From Chlorocebus sabaeus (taxonomy: Eukaryota; Chordata; Mammalia; Primates; Cercopithecidae): 64,000 nucleotides of DNA. A model generated the notes under the pieces. That model ran no database searches and was not told the origin of the DNA. It saw only the letters and a list, made by a program, of their open reading frames with translations. How positions within the stretch are numbered: the first letter of the stretch is position 1; each line of letters begins with the position of its first letter. The stretch spans positions 22,046,500 through 22,110,499 of the forward strand of contig NC_132912.1 in the NCBI RefSeq assembly GCF_047675955.1, written 5' to 3'. Position numbers and translations under genes: made by a program. Shown here piece after piece: positions 11,501 to 22,960 of the stretch.

Positions 11501-13299
11501 TAATTTATTAAACTAAAAAGTATATGTTTATTATTTTACTTCCAGAGAACAATGATGAGATCATGGAACTTTTCTCCCACTCACATCTCAATAAATGAAT
11601 AAGATATAGAAATACCATGCACACACAGAGAATTATCAAACTAGAGAGGGGCAAAGCACTTCTCTAAGAACTTGGAAGTGTTGCCAGACACAGAGGGTTG
11701 TAGGAATTAACAGGCAAAACCTCAATTGCTTATTCAGAAATAGTATTCATCATTTCTCTAGTCACCCATTTAGCAAAGATTTATCGAATGCTTGCTACGT
11801 GCTGGAATACTAGATCTGTGATAGATTTTGCAGATGCAAGACCGAGAGAGAGAAAAAAGCAAGGGGAAGTTGTTGAGACAAAATTCTCTTCTGTGCTAAC
11901 ACCTCCATGTTGGGGTTGAGCAGGGCTGATGGTGACAGGGTGTGGAGAGGCAGCCCAGAAGGAAAGACACAGAAAGTTGCCCCGGAAATCCACACCTCAC
12001 AGCAGGGTGGTGGTGACTCAGCAAAAGCCACACACAGTGCCAATCACATCGGTTTGTTTTTCTCTTGCTGGGAGGAAGATAGGAGAGGAATTGAGGTCTA
12101 ATATGAACTATCCCTAAACATTAAAACAAAAAAGTCTTGACAAAATAAAATGGAAAAAAAAATCAATTAAAACTGCTGGAGACATACTAGGTGCATAGAA
12201 AGTCCCACGTGAAACCAGTCTCTTCGTTGTCCACACAGATAGTGCCTTAGCCTGAACTAGAAGCCCTACCTTTGTCCTTTCCTTTTCCCCTTACTTAGCG
12301 AGGAAAAAAGCTTTGGTTATAAACAGTGGACAGCAAACACTCCCTCAGGGCTAACAGTTTCTGACGGTAGCAAAGGTTTAGCAACACCTGAATTAGAGAC
12401 ATAATCAGGAAATAGAGGCTTTCCCCTCCCCTAGCATTCCTTCCTCAAGTATCAAAACAGACAGAAGTACACCTGATCTACAGGAATAAACTCTAGTGCA
12501 GGCAGAACACAGACCCCAGAAATACCCTAAGTCCGGCCATAAATGCGATAAGACTATCAATCTCTTTGTTAAACAAGAAATCTAGTAGAATTACATGCAT
12601 TTATTTTTTTTATCATGCAGGTGAGGGTAGAAAAAATGCTAGCAATTTTTTGCTGATTTGACAGAACAATCTTACGAGTATTCATAGTATATAGGAACAC
12701 AGAAACGTCAATCATGCCATGAAGACAGCATCTGGCTACTGAGTAAGACGACTCATCAGAATCACAGGGCTCTTTGGAGATTACTTTTAAGGAAATGGCA
12801 AGGATTTCTAGAGCTTTTGTTCATATTTTCCTTCCAAGGATAAATTTGTAAGGCTAAAGAACAGAACTAGCAAGTATAGTTACAAATATTCACATATCTC
12901 AATGCCACATCGAATCAGATTCTTTGGACTTGTTTTATGATACAAAGACGGTCAGTCTTCTGTAGCTGCAGAGGAGAAAGCACATTTCCTTCCTCTGTCT
13001 CTTAGATTCTTTTTGTGAATTACAAAGATTTGCTTTTTTAAGAGTAAACTCTGGAATTTGACTTGTAATTTATAGCAAAAAGTCAGGCCTGTGGAGCTCA
13101 ATATTATTCAGGGAAATAGAGAAAAAGATGAGCATGATTTTACTAAGTAACAGGGAAATAAGCTGAAGCTTATTATGAAGGGAAGATGCCAACTTGCACC
13201 TTGATAAGGAAGGAAGGGGAGAATTCACCTGTAGTATAATTGGAAAATTAGAGGGCCCAGATAACCAAAGTGCTCTTAGACTAAATAGCCTCGAAGATA
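11501..13299. other. Gene-free, mostly unassigned stretch
   Basis: No exon or RNA gene is seen. A short piece at about 11768-11810 ('atttatcgaatgcttgctac') looks like a very old L2 or L1 tail. Frames of 62-77 codons at 11781-12117 overlap on both strands and have no support. Confidence 0.5.
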
Positions 13300-14582
13300 A
13301 ACTGTGTTACTCAAGATAAACAGGAATAATTTATAATAATGAAAGGTTCATTTCAACTGGTAGCTTTAGTAATTTTAAATTTGTATGCACTTAATAGTTT
13401 AGCTTTAAAAACTGACAGATGAAGAGAAATAGACAAATCCACACTCATAATGTGGCATTTAATATAGCCACTCAGTAATTGATAGAGCAAATGGAAAAAT
13501 AATTCCTAAAAATATGTATAATTTAAACATCATGATTAATAAACTTGATCTAATAAACATATTGAATACTGCATGTAACAAGCACATTCACAGAAATTCA
13601 CCATATACTGGATTGTAAAGCAGGTGTCAACAAATGTCACAGGAATGAAATAATAATAAGCATATTTCCTAACAAAATATAACAAATTAGACATCAGTAA
13701 CAACAAAAAGACATCAAGAAAACCTTCATATGTTTGGAAATTAATTAAATACACATCTAAGTATCTTATGGGTTAAATAGGAAATTACAGTGGTATTAAA
13801 AAAATAGTTTGAACTGAGCAATAATGAAAATACTACCTAACAAAACTTAAGAGTTTTAGCTAAAGCAACATTTAAAAGTGTATTAGATGCATATATTAGA
13901 AAAAAGCTAAAAATTAATGATTAAAAATTAATAATTCAAGAAAATAGAAAAAGAATAGCAAAACAAAACAAACAAACAAAAAAACCCAACAGCAACAAAG
14001 CAGGTGTAAGGAAGGACATGATAGAAATAAGAACAGAAACTAATTAAATAGAAACCATACACTATGGAGATGATAAAGCCAGAGTGCTTCTCTAAAACAC
14101 CTAATAAAATTGACAAACTTCTGGTGAAACAAACAAACAAAAAAAAGAGTGATAGCACAAACACAAAAATAACTAATATCAGAAAAGAAAAAGAGGACCT
14201 CACTAAAAAAGTTAGAAATATTAAAAAACAATAAAAAGTCACTTGAGCAATTTTATGCCAATAAGTTTGAAAATGCAGATGAAATGAATGTATTCTAGCA
14301 AAGCACAATTTACACAAACTATTGAAACAGAAAAACAGAATGGTGCTAAAATCTGAATGGCCTTTCAATACATTTGAAGAATTGAATTAAGGAAAATTTC
14401 AGGCTTCGATGGCTTCACATTGAATTTTGACAGTCAAGGAACAAATAATTCTGATCTATTCTCATATTATGCACAAACTCAAAAGTAAAAAAGAGAATGC
14501 TGCTAGTCTCATTTTATAAGGTTAGCATAAAGTTGATAGCAAGAGAGAAAAATTATAGGTCAATATCACTCAAGAATATAGA

Positions 14583-15485
14583 TTAAAAAATTGTACTTAT
14601 GGCTAGCCAATTTTCCCAGCACCATTTATTAAATAGGGAATCCTTTCCCCATTTCTTGTTTCTCTCAGGTTTGTCAAAGATCAGATGGCTGTAGATGTGT
14701 GGTATTATTTCTGAGGACTCTGTTCTGTTCCATTGGTCTATATCTCTGTTTTGGTACCAGTACCATGCTGTTTTGGTTACTGTAGCCTTGTAGTATAGTT
14801 TGAAGTCAGGTAGCGTGATGCCTCCAGCTTTGTTCTTTTGACTTAGGATTGTCTTGGAGATGCGGGCTCTTTTTTGGTTCCATATGAACTTTAAAGCAGT
14901 TTTTTCCAATTCTGTGAAGAAAGTCATTGGTAGCTTGATGGGGATGGCATTGAATCTATAAATAATCTTGGGTAGTATGGCCATTTTCACAATATTGATT
15001 CTTTCTATCCATGAGCATGGTATGTTCTTCCATTTGTTTGTGTCCTCTTTTATTTCACTGAGCAGTGGTTTGTAGTTCTCCTTGAAGAGGTCCTTTACAT
15101 CCCTTGTAAGTTGGATTCCTAGGTATTTTATTCTCTTTGAAGCAATTGTGAATGGAAGTTCATTCATGATTTGGCTCTCTGTTTGTCTGTTACTGGTGTA
15201 TAAGAATGCTTGTGATTTTTGCACATTAATTGTGTATCCTGAGACTTTGCTGAAATTGCTTATCAGCTTAAGGAGATTTTGGGCTGAGACAATGGGGTTT
15301 TCTAAATATACAATCATGTCATCTGCAAAGAGGGACAATTTGACTTCTTCTTTTCCTAACTGAATACCCTTGATTTCTTTCTCTTGCCTGATTGCCCTAG
15401 CCAGAACTTCCAACACTATGTTGAATAGGAGTGGTGAGAGAGGGCATCCCTGTCTTGTGCCAGTTTTCAAAGGGAATTTTTCCAT
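14583..15485 (-). pseudogene. L1 ORF2 reverse transcriptase fragment (inverted part)
   Basis: A 300-codon uninterrupted frame on the minus strand corresponds to the middle of the LINE-1 ORF2 polyprotein, the enzyme that nicks target DNA and copies L1 RNA. Motif B of the reverse transcriptase (TRQGCPLSPLLF) is near residues 10-21. The catalytic motif C (LFADDMIVY) is near 51-59, with both aspartates kept. The apparent start codon is internal to ORF2, and the last three residues come from target DNA. The endonuclease and fingers lie outside the fragment, so no active enzyme can be made. The absence of stops over 900 bp marks a fairly young L1PA copy. Confidence 0.9.
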
Positions 15486-16229
15486 CTCACACCAGTTAGT
15501 TAGAATGGCATCTCACACCAGTTAGAATGGCAATCATTAAAAAGTCAGGAAACAACAGGTGCTGGAGAGGATGTGGAGAAATAGGAACTCTTTTACACTG
15601 TTGGTGGGATTGTAAACTAGTTCAACCATTATGGAAAACAGTATGGCGATTCCTCAAGGATCTAGAACTAGATGTACCACATGACCCAGCCATCCCATTA
15701 CTGGGTATATACCCAAAGGATTATAAATCATGCTGCTATAAAGACACATGCACACGTATGTTTATTGCGGCACTATTCACAATAGCAAAGACTTGGAATC
15801 AACCCAAATGTCCATCAGTGACAGATTGGATTAAGAAAATGTGGCACATGGACTACTATGCAGCCATAAAAAAGGATGAGTTTGTGTCGTTTGTAGGGAC
15901 ATGGATGCAGCTGGAAACCATCATTCTCAGCAAACTATCGCAAGAACAGAAAACCAAACACCGCATGTTCTCACTTGTAGGTGGGAACTGAACAATGAGA
16001 TCACTTGGACTCGGGAAGGGGAACATCACACACCAGGGCCTATCATGGGGGAGGGGGGAGGGATTGCATTGGGAGTTATACCTGATGTAAATGACGAGTT
16101 GATGGGTGCTGACGAGTTGATGGGTGCAGCACACCAACATAGAACAAGTATACATATGTAACAAACCTGCACGTTATGCACATGTACCCTAGAACTTAAA
16201 GTATAATAATAATGATAATTAATAAATTT
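14596..16229 (+). mobile_element. 5'-inverted (twin-primed) L1PA insertion
   Basis: The first 0.9 kb (14596 to about 15487) is antisense L1 ORF2. From about 15488 the sequence is sense, covering the ORF2 C-terminal part, the 3' UTR and an A-rich end near 16200-16229. Both outer edges carry the identical 13-bp word 'ttaaaaaattgta', at 14583-14595 and 16230-16242. This is the classic product of target-primed reverse transcription with twin priming. The junction carries a tandem copy of about 20 bp, and an 18-bp duplication ('gacgagttgatgggtgct') lies in the 3' UTR at 16093-16128. Confidence 0.95.
15488..15991 (+). pseudogene. L1 ORF2 C-terminal fragment (sense part)
   Basis: An open frame, with its first methionine at 15527, reads into the end of L1 ORF2 and stops at 15991. 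It includes the cysteine-rich segment near residues 14-30 of that frame (CWRGC, LLHCWWDC), the 'PLLGIYPKDY' stretch and the 'MFSLVGGN' terminus typical of ORF2. The reading direction is opposite to the preceding reverse transcriptase fragment because of the 5' inversion, so the two can never be translated together. The 3' UTR follows to about 16200. Confidence 0.88.
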
Positions 16230-16299
16230 TTAAAAAATTGTAAAAAAAAAATCAGCAGACTGAATCTAGCAATACAGAAAAAGTATAAAGCAATATGAC

Positions 16300-16752
16300 T
16301 GTGGTAGCCAGTCTCTAAAATAGGCCCCAGTGTTCATCACCTCTGGGTCATCCCCTCCCACATTCTATTAGGTATTCTATTCATCCCCTCCCACATTCAA
16401 CAGAATACAGTAGACATGATGGTATATCACTTCTGAGATTCGGTTATTAAAGATATGGTGGTTTCTATCTTTATTAATTTATCTCTCAGATCATTCACTC
16501 TGGGGGAAACCAACTGCCATGTCATAAGCAGCCCTATTGAGAGGACCACACGATGAGCTGTTAAGCCTCCTGCCACTGCCATGTTGATGAGCTTGGAACT
16601 GCAGTGATGGCTGACATCTTGACTTGAAACCTTGTGTGAGACCTTCTGGATCCCTGACTCACAGAAGCTATGTGAGATAATATATACTTGTTATTTAAGC
16701 TGTTGCATTTTGGAGTAACTTGTTTTGGAGCACTAGATAACTAATATATACA
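16300..16752 (+). mobile_element. MLT1 LTR inserted in L1M
   Basis: The LTR starts 'tgtggtagccagtctctaaa' and contains 'catcccctcccacattc', 'actctgggggaaaccaac' and 'ctgactcacagaagctatg', then 'tagataactaatata' at the end. This is the MLT1 plan. Flanks atgac (16295-16299) and ataac (16753-16757) fit a decayed 5-bp duplication. A word of about 19 bp ('cattctatt' with 'catcccctccca') is locally repeated at 16350-16400. Confidence 0.85.
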
Positions 16753-17215
16753 ATAACCAACTTGTACTTGTACCAGGAATGAAAGCCTGGTTTGACATGA
16801 GAAAAATCAACTAATGATTTCTGCCACATTAAAGGAAAAATGTATATGGTCATCTCAGCAAACATACAAAAGTGTTTGATGAAAGCCAGCATGCCTTGAT
16901 GATTCATTTAAAAATTTTGTGAACAAGAATGAAAGAAAATGCCCTTAAAAGCAATGAAATGAACAAACTAAAGCCTCATGTAACAATCACAAATGAAAAG
17001 AAATCAAAAGTAGGTGAAAATAAACTATATTGTTTACAGATTCATACATAGGTGGCAAACCATAAAGACAAGCAAGGAATTGGCCATCACATGTGTCAGG
17101 ATAGTGATGCATAGGGAAGTAGGAGGCAGGTGTGATGGCTCACAGGCAGCTTCTAAACTTAAGACACTGTTCTGTATCTTGACCTGACCAGTAAATTACA
17201 CAGGTGTTTGTTTTC

Positions 17216-17556
17216 CTTTTTTTTTTTCTCTCTTTTGAGACAGGTTCTCCCTCTGTCATCCAGACTGGAGTGCAGTGGTATGATCATGGCTCACTGCAAC
17301 CTTGACCTCCTAGGCTCAAGTGATCCTCCCACCTCAGCCCTTCAGTCTTCCAAATAGCCAGGCCACAGGCACAAGCCACTGCACCTACCTGTTTTATTTT
17401 ATTTTACTTTATTTCAATTATTTTATTTTATGTTTTAATATAGATAGAGTCTCACTACATTGCCTAGGCTTGTCTCAAACTCTTAGGTTCAAGCAATCAA
17501 TCTGCACCAGCCTCCCAAAATGGTGGGATTACAGGGGTGAGCCACCACATTTGGCT
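17216..17556 (-). mobile_element. AluJ with AT-rich expanded linker
   Basis: Antisense dimeric Alu with an unusually long middle linker built from 'attttattttac'-type units at about 17393-17440. Flanks are 'caggtgtttgttttc' (17201-17215) and 'caggtatttgttttc' (17557-17571), a 15-bp duplication with one mismatch. 'cttgacctcctaggctcaag' and 'aatagccaggccacaggca' fit AluJ. Confidence 0.92.
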
Positions 17557-18670
17557 CAGGTATTTGTTTTCTAATTATTATTTAAATCATACATAAAGGA
17601 GCTATGCACTTTTTTCTAAGGGTATTATCTCTTGACAGTAAAAAAAAAGTTAATGATGCAGAAAAATAACACTTATTAATATACCATATTAACAGATTAA
17701 AGGTGAAAAACCCATATTGTCTCAATAGACACAGGAAAAAGCATTTGATAAAAGATATTATTTTAAATTTAAAAAGACAGTAAATTAGTACAGAAAAAGA
17801 AACATTCTTAGCCTGCTAAAAGGTATATAGAAAAAAATCTACAGCATACATCATATTTAATGATAAGACATAGGAAAAATGCCCTTTAAAATTAAGTATG
17901 AGGTAAGAATAGCTTCAATTGTTGCTTCTCTTTCACCTTGGGTGACAGGAATAACCTTTGTGGTAAGACAAGAAAAATAAATAAATGTATAAAGATTGGA
18001 AAGAATGTAAAACAAAACAAAACAAACAAATACTGACATTATTCATAGATGTTTACAAAGAAAATCCGAGAGATATGAACAGGCAAATTATTAGACTTAA
18101 AAAGTGAATTCAATAAGGTTATTCTATTTAAGTCAATTATTTTTTAAAAAAATTCAGTGATATTTTTATATACCAGCAACAAATTGAATCTTTGAACAAA
18201 ATACAAAATGTATTTATTAATAAATATTAAAAAAAGTGTATGAATGTGTAAGATGTGTAAGAATGTTACGGCCTAAATAAATTTGGGAATAGGAAAACTT
18301 AGTAAATATGTCAATTCTCTCTCAATTAATAAAATACAATAAAGTTATAATAAAAAGACACATCTTTTAGTAGACTTGAAAAGGAGATTATAAAATTTGT
18401 ATGAGAGAAGAAAAAAGGGCCCCGAACAACCAGAAGAAAAGGGGAGCAGAGATCTTGTACCAAATATCAAGACTCATTTTAAAACTGCATCAATTAAGAC
18501 ACTCTTCCCACACTGGACTGATTTTGACAGAGGTAGCATAGCAGATCAGTGAGCAGAGAATGGACTGTTTAATGAGTGGTGATGAAACACTTTTTTCCAA
18601 TTGTACAAATGTAATATTGAATTCTTATCTTCCATACATATATTAATACAAAAATTATTTCCAGGGGGAT

Positions 18671-18720
18671 TGTATTAGTTAGGGATCTCCAGAGAAACAG
18701 AACTGATAGTGCATGCACAC

Positions 18721-18753
<33 letters not shown>

Positions 18754-19158
18754 GGTAGGAGAGAGAGATGATAAGGAATTGGCTCACACAATTACAGAGG
18801 CTAAGTCTGAAATCTACAAGATGGGGTAGTGATATGGGCGACCCCAGGAAGAGCCAACGTTTTTATTTGAGGGCTGTGAAGCAGGAAGAGCCAATGTTGC
18901 AATTGAAGTCTGAAGACCATCAGCTGGAGAGTTTTTTCTTACTGGGGGAAGGATTGGTCTTTTTGTTCTATCCAGGTCTTCAACTGGTAAGATGAGGCCC
19001 ACCCTCATTGGAAAGGCAGTCTGCTTTACTCAAAGTTCACAGATTTAACTGTTGATGTCATCCAAAAACACCCTCACAGAAACACCCAGAAAATGTTTGG
19101 CCAACTATCTGGGCACTCCACGGCCCAGCCAAATTGACACATAAAATTAACCATTATA
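18671..19158 (-). mobile_element. ERVL-type LTR (MLT2-like), antisense
   Basis: The antisense start is 'tgtattagttagggatct' with 'ccagagaaacagaactgata'. Further in are 'aattggctcacacaattaca', 'gaagagccaatgttgcaat', 'aacaccctcacagaaacacc', and the end is 'aattgacacataaaattaac'. This order is that of MLT2-class ERVL LTRs. A CA microsatellite has grown at 18720-18748. The naming is from memory of the consensus pattern. Confidence 0.7.
18720..18748. repeat. (CA)n microsatellite inside the LTR
   Basis: About 14 uninterrupted CA units, followed by 'tatatgg'. Runs of this length are usually polymorphic in human populations. Confidence 0.95.
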
Positions 19159-19220
19159 GAGGTTACATGGAACCTAACATGTAGGAGGATATCTTTATGA
19201 CCCTTAGATAGAGAGAGTTT

Positions 19221-19522
19221 ATTTTTTTCTTTTTTTTTCTGAGATGGAGTTTCACTCTTGTTACCCAAGCTGGAGTGCAATGGCGCAATCTTGGCTCACT
19301 GCAACCTCTGCCTCCCAGGTTCAAGCGATTCTCCTGCCTCAGCCTCCCAGGTAGCTGGTATTACGGGCATGCGCCACCATGTCTGGCTAATTTTGTATTT
19401 TTAGTAGAAACAGGGTTTCTCCATGTTGGTCAGGCTGGTCTCGAACTCCTGACCTCAGGTCATCCACCCGCCTTGGCCTCCCAAAGTGTTGGGATTATAG
19501 GCATGAGCCACTGAGCCTGGCC
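19221..19522 (-). mobile_element. AluS inside L1M
   Basis: Full-length antisense Alu with 'gagatggagtttcactcttg' and 'gacctcaggtcatccacccg', fitting the S group. The flanks share 'agagagagtttat' (about 19208-19220) and 'agagagaggtttt' (19524-19536), an imperfect target-site duplication. Confidence 0.92.
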
Positions 19523-19884
19523 TAGAGAGAGGTTTTTCAAAGAAGATTAAAAAAATACAAATCATGAAGGAAACATGATAAATTTGACTACATAAAAATG
19601 TAAAAAATTTAATTCCAGTATTTAAAAAAGAGTGAAAAGACAAGCCACAGAAACATCCCAAACTCGACGTTAGCATCTGCTTCTAGAGAGCTCATCCTAT
19701 AACATGATCTCTTCATATAAAGTTTCAAGCAAAACAACATACTGTATTGTTTCTAGAATATAATTCAGAATAGTGGTGGTGTGTTGGGTAGGAGATACAT
19801 TTTGGGAGGAGTTGTCTAGGACTTCAAAAGCACTTGTAATACTTTATTCCTTAAGCCAATGGTGGGTGTGAGTATGTACTATAT

Positions 19885-20218
19885 CAGGGCTCCCCAACCC
19901 CAGGGCCGTGGGCCAGTACCAGTCCATGGCCTCTTAGGAACAGGGCCACACAGCAGGAGGTGAGTGGCAGGTGAACGGGGAGCCAGCAAGCATTACTGCA
20001 TTTGCTCTGCCTCCTGTCAGATCAGTGGTAGCATTAGATTCTTATAGCAGTGTGAACCCTATGGTGAACTACATATGTGAAGGATCTAGGTTGTGTGCTC
20101 CTTATAAGAATCTAACTGATTCCTGATGATCTGAGGTGGAACAGTTTCATCCTGAAACCATCTTCCCAGCCCCCGCTCAAAAACTGGTCCCTGGTGCCAA
20201 AACGTTTGGGGACTGCTG
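19885..20218 (+). mobile_element. MER1-type hAT-Charlie DNA transposon
   Basis: The element opens with 'cagggctccccaacccc' and closes with 'aacgtttggggactgctg', whose reverse complement is 'cagcagtccccaaacgtt', giving terminal inverted repeats. Internal words 'gccacacagcaggaggtgag' and 'cctcctgtcagatcagtgg' and 'ggatctaggttgtgtgctcc' belong to this non-autonomous family. It encodes no transposase. The 8-bp duplication expected of hAT elements is only approximate (ctatat / taattata). Confidence 0.88.
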
Positions 20219-21640
20219 TAATTATATCATTATTTGAATCTTTGGTATTTAAAGAATGAGTAATAAATAACTAAGTAGCAGAAATGAAACTGTCAGATTT
20301 ATGATCTCTTGGAAATCAATCAAAGGAAAAGTAAAAGCCATTATTTTGTATTTGAACACATGAATATGAGGTTTATAAATAAAACATCAATATCTATAAG
20401 CTGAATTTAAAGGCCTGGATAAACTAAATATTAATTAAATTGCAAGTAACTATGCGTATTTCATTCTGATCCACAGCCCTTTTAGACATTAAAAACCCAC
20501 TGAAAAGAATTACTCTTCCATGCAAATGAAATATGCTTCTATTGCCTATAAAGGACAAGACCTATGGATGTACTCATTGCACAGCCATTAAGATTAGCTG
20601 AATTAAGAATTAATTTCAAAAAAAAGAAGGATTTATATTTGAAGTTAGACATGCATATACATCTTATCAGTCAACAAATATTAAATGCCTACTCTATGTC
20701 AGGTGCTATTTTCAGATGACATAGATAAGCTGTAAGCAAGAAACACAAAGTGCTCTTGAATCATTAGCATGATTTGTTTTCAGAGTACTGTCTTACATCA
20801 TCAAATCCAATTGCTAATGTCTGACACAGGCAAAATATTTCTATTTCAATAAGTCAAGCTATTAGTGGCTGTATAGTACACTGTGCAAGGGGAAATCTCC
20901 TCAAAGATTGCATAGAAAATTAAGGAGTTAATTTCATTTCTGTTCAGTGTTGTAATGGAATTTTGTATTCCAGACTGTTCACACATGTCTCTTTCCCTGA
21001 AGGCACCAAGGATTACAAATTTAGAATCAAATATTTCTGACCATAAAAGTTAACTATCCAAATCTTTAACCACATTTAAACTTGCACATGGTCCAGGCAG
21101 GGAAAAATTCACAAACGCCAATATTTATTGAGGTAAAAATGTAAATTATGAGAAACCACCTAGACACCTTAAAATAGAACACAGGACTCCACATTTTATT
21201 AAATTTGTGCTATTTCTCTTACTATAGTTGCCATTAGAAACACATTCCATTGTAAGGGTTTTTTTTTTTTTTTTTTTTTTTGCAGTATTTTTTTTTAATT
21301 GTTAAAAAAGCTGTAAAACTCAAAGCTAAAATTTGGAGTCACTTTAAATTTGAGTCATGAACCAATTAATTTTATAACTTTGGAGTGTTGAAGTGGTGTC
21401 ATAGGAGTTTGAGGTTGACACACATACTTTGATGGTTTAATAGTCATAGATGGCATGAAAAACTATATATTTGAGTAAAAGAACTCTTTGAATGTTCTGA
21501 CAAACAAACACCAAAACTGGGTTTTGTAATTTTTCTCTTAATTGTTAAAATAGTTGGATTTGTGGCATAATAATTTTGCATGTGTATATTTCAATTCATA
21601 TATTAAATGTACTTATATTTACTTTTTGCTATTTTCATGT
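20219..21640. other. Repeat-poor block with homeodomain/octamer-like words
   Basis: I recognise almost no repeat apart from a 23-T run at 21259-21281 and a faint old LINE tail at about 20665-20760. An octamer word ATGCAAAT lies at 20520-20527, and several TAAT/ATTA cores lie nearby. No exon is supported. The block is a candidate for conserved noncoding DNA (see findings). Confidence 0.5.
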
Positions 21641-21787
21641 TATTTATACAACATATACTTATTGAGTGCCAATTCTGTGCCAGATACTCTTCTAGGCTTT
21701 AGTGTGAGCAAAAGCAGATGTGATACTTATTTTTATTTAACTTTTAGTTCAGTAGGGGAGAGAGACATTAGTTAATCAAATAATTAC

Positions 21788-22105
21788 CAGGTGGGTGTGG
21801 TGGCTCACACCTGTAATCTCAGCTATTTGGGAGGGCAAGGTGGGAGGATCACTTGAGGCTAGCAGTTGAAGACTAGCCTGGGCAACATAGCAAGACTCCA
21901 TTTCTATGAAAAATGTTTAAAAATTAGCCAGGCATAGTGGTGCATGCTTGTAGTCCTGGCTACTTGGGAGGCTGAGGTGGGAGGACTGCTTGACACCAGG
22001 AGGCCAGAAATTTGAAGTTACAGTGAGCTATTATCACACTGCTACACTCCAACCCGGGTAACAAAGTGAGACCCTCTCTCTCCAAAAAAAAAAAAAAAAA
22101 AAAAA
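21788..22105 (+). mobile_element. AluJ
   Basis: Dimeric sense Alu, highly diverged ('ggctagcagttgaagactag', 'agttacagtgagctattatc') with a 22-A tail. J-type words such as 'gaggactgcttgacaccagg' are present. Confidence 0.93.
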
Positions 22106-22277
22106 TTGTCAAACCAAGAAAGCAGTTTAATTGACAAGAGCCAAAGAGGAGATCATGCAGCACTAACTTAGGAGGGGCATTTGATCTAGTCAAGGAAGGA
22201 GGTCAGGGTAGTCTTCTTGGAGGAAATGACCCTTGGGTTGAGAACCTAGGATCTTGGAGTTAATTAGGTTAAGAAAC

Positions 22278-22580
22278 GAGGGCCTGTAATCCCAGCACTT
22301 TGAGAGACCGAGGTGGGTGATTCACTTGAGGTCAGGAGTTTGAGGCCAGCCTGGCCAAAATGGTAAATCGCTGTCTCTACTAAAAATACGAAAAAAAAAA
22401 AAAAATTAGTTGGGCGTGGTGGCTTGTGCCCATATTCCCAGCTACTTGGGAAGCTGAGGCAGGAGAATCATTTGAACCTGGGAGGCAGAGGTGGCAGTGA
22501 GCCAAGATCATGCCACTGCACTCCATCCTGGGTGACAGAGCTAGACACGGTCTCAAAAAAAAAAAAAAAAAAAAAAAAAA
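22278..22580 (+). mobile_element. AluS, slightly 5' truncated
   Basis: The element lacks the usual first bases and begins at about 'ggcctgtaatcccagcactt'. It has a 15-A linker and a tail of about 26 A. The word 'gaggtcaggagtttgaggcc' fits the S group. Confidence 0.92.
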
Positions 22581-22960
22581 AGAGAGGAGGGAAGAAGATT
22601 CTGGGCAGAGGGTCCTAAATGCATGTCTAGGCCCTATGACTGGAACCATGTGAGGTTCTGAAAAATACACACTGAGTAGGAGCTTCTGCAAGCTGAGATC
22701 GGGACAGCAGGTAAGGGTCAGATCACAGGGTCACTTGTAAGCCACAGTCAGTCAAGAAAGAGTATGTCTTTCTCTTCGAGTGTGCATTTGAGAACCCCTG
22801 CTTCTGTCTGCAATGTGGAGAACAGATGGGACAGAGACCAGAGTGGGAGAACAGAAGACCAATTTGGAGACTGTGCCAATAATCTCTGAGTGAGACCTGA
22901 TGGTAGAGGTGGTGTTAGTAGCAGAGACAAAGACACTTCAGAATTGGAATTGGCAGGGCT

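Larger units (their letters stand above)
13300..17000 (+). mobile_element. L1M ORF2 segment split by L1PA and MLT1
   Basis: Old sense-strand L1 ORF2 covers the endonuclease to reverse transcriptase region at about 13300-14595. It resumes at 16243-16299 ('gactgaatctagcaataca') and again at 16753-17000 ('gtaccaggaatgaaagcctg', 'tggtcatctcagcaaacata'). Excising the two insertions restores colinearity with L1 ORF2. No open frame remains. A piece at 17001-17200 ('gttctgtatcttgacctgac') resembles an L1M 3' UTR. Confidence 0.75.
17650..19880 (+). mobile_element. L1M ORF2/3' segment split by LTR and Alu
   Basis: Old sense L1 ORF2 sequence starts at 'ataccatattaacagatt' and runs to 18670. It resumes at 19159-19205 ('ggaggatatctttatgaccc') and again at 19523-19670 ('agtgaaaagacaagccacag'). 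The part at 19680-19880 looks like L1 3' UTR. The frame is fully degraded. This copy restarts inside the region already covered by the upstream L1M, so two separate old insertions lie side by side. Confidence 0.7.
21640..22960 (+). repeat. Ancient LINE fragment split by two Alus
   Basis: The order 'gagtgccaattctgtgccag', 'actcttctaggctttagtgt', 'gtaggggagagagacattag', then after an Alu 'agtcttcttggaggaaatga' and after a second Alu 'gattctgggcagagggtcc' follows one old, very common mammalian repeat (probably an L1M-lineage 3' region). Removing the two Alus rejoins it. Confidence 0.6.

Noticed and set aside
13928..14368. 146-codon hydrophobic minus-strand frame
   Set aside because: It is the complement of A-rich old L1 ORF2 sequence.
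21259..21281. 23-T run considered as the tail of an antisense processed pseudogene
   Set aside because: Sequence to its right shows no open frame, Alu or recognisable mRNA, and no target-site duplication was found.
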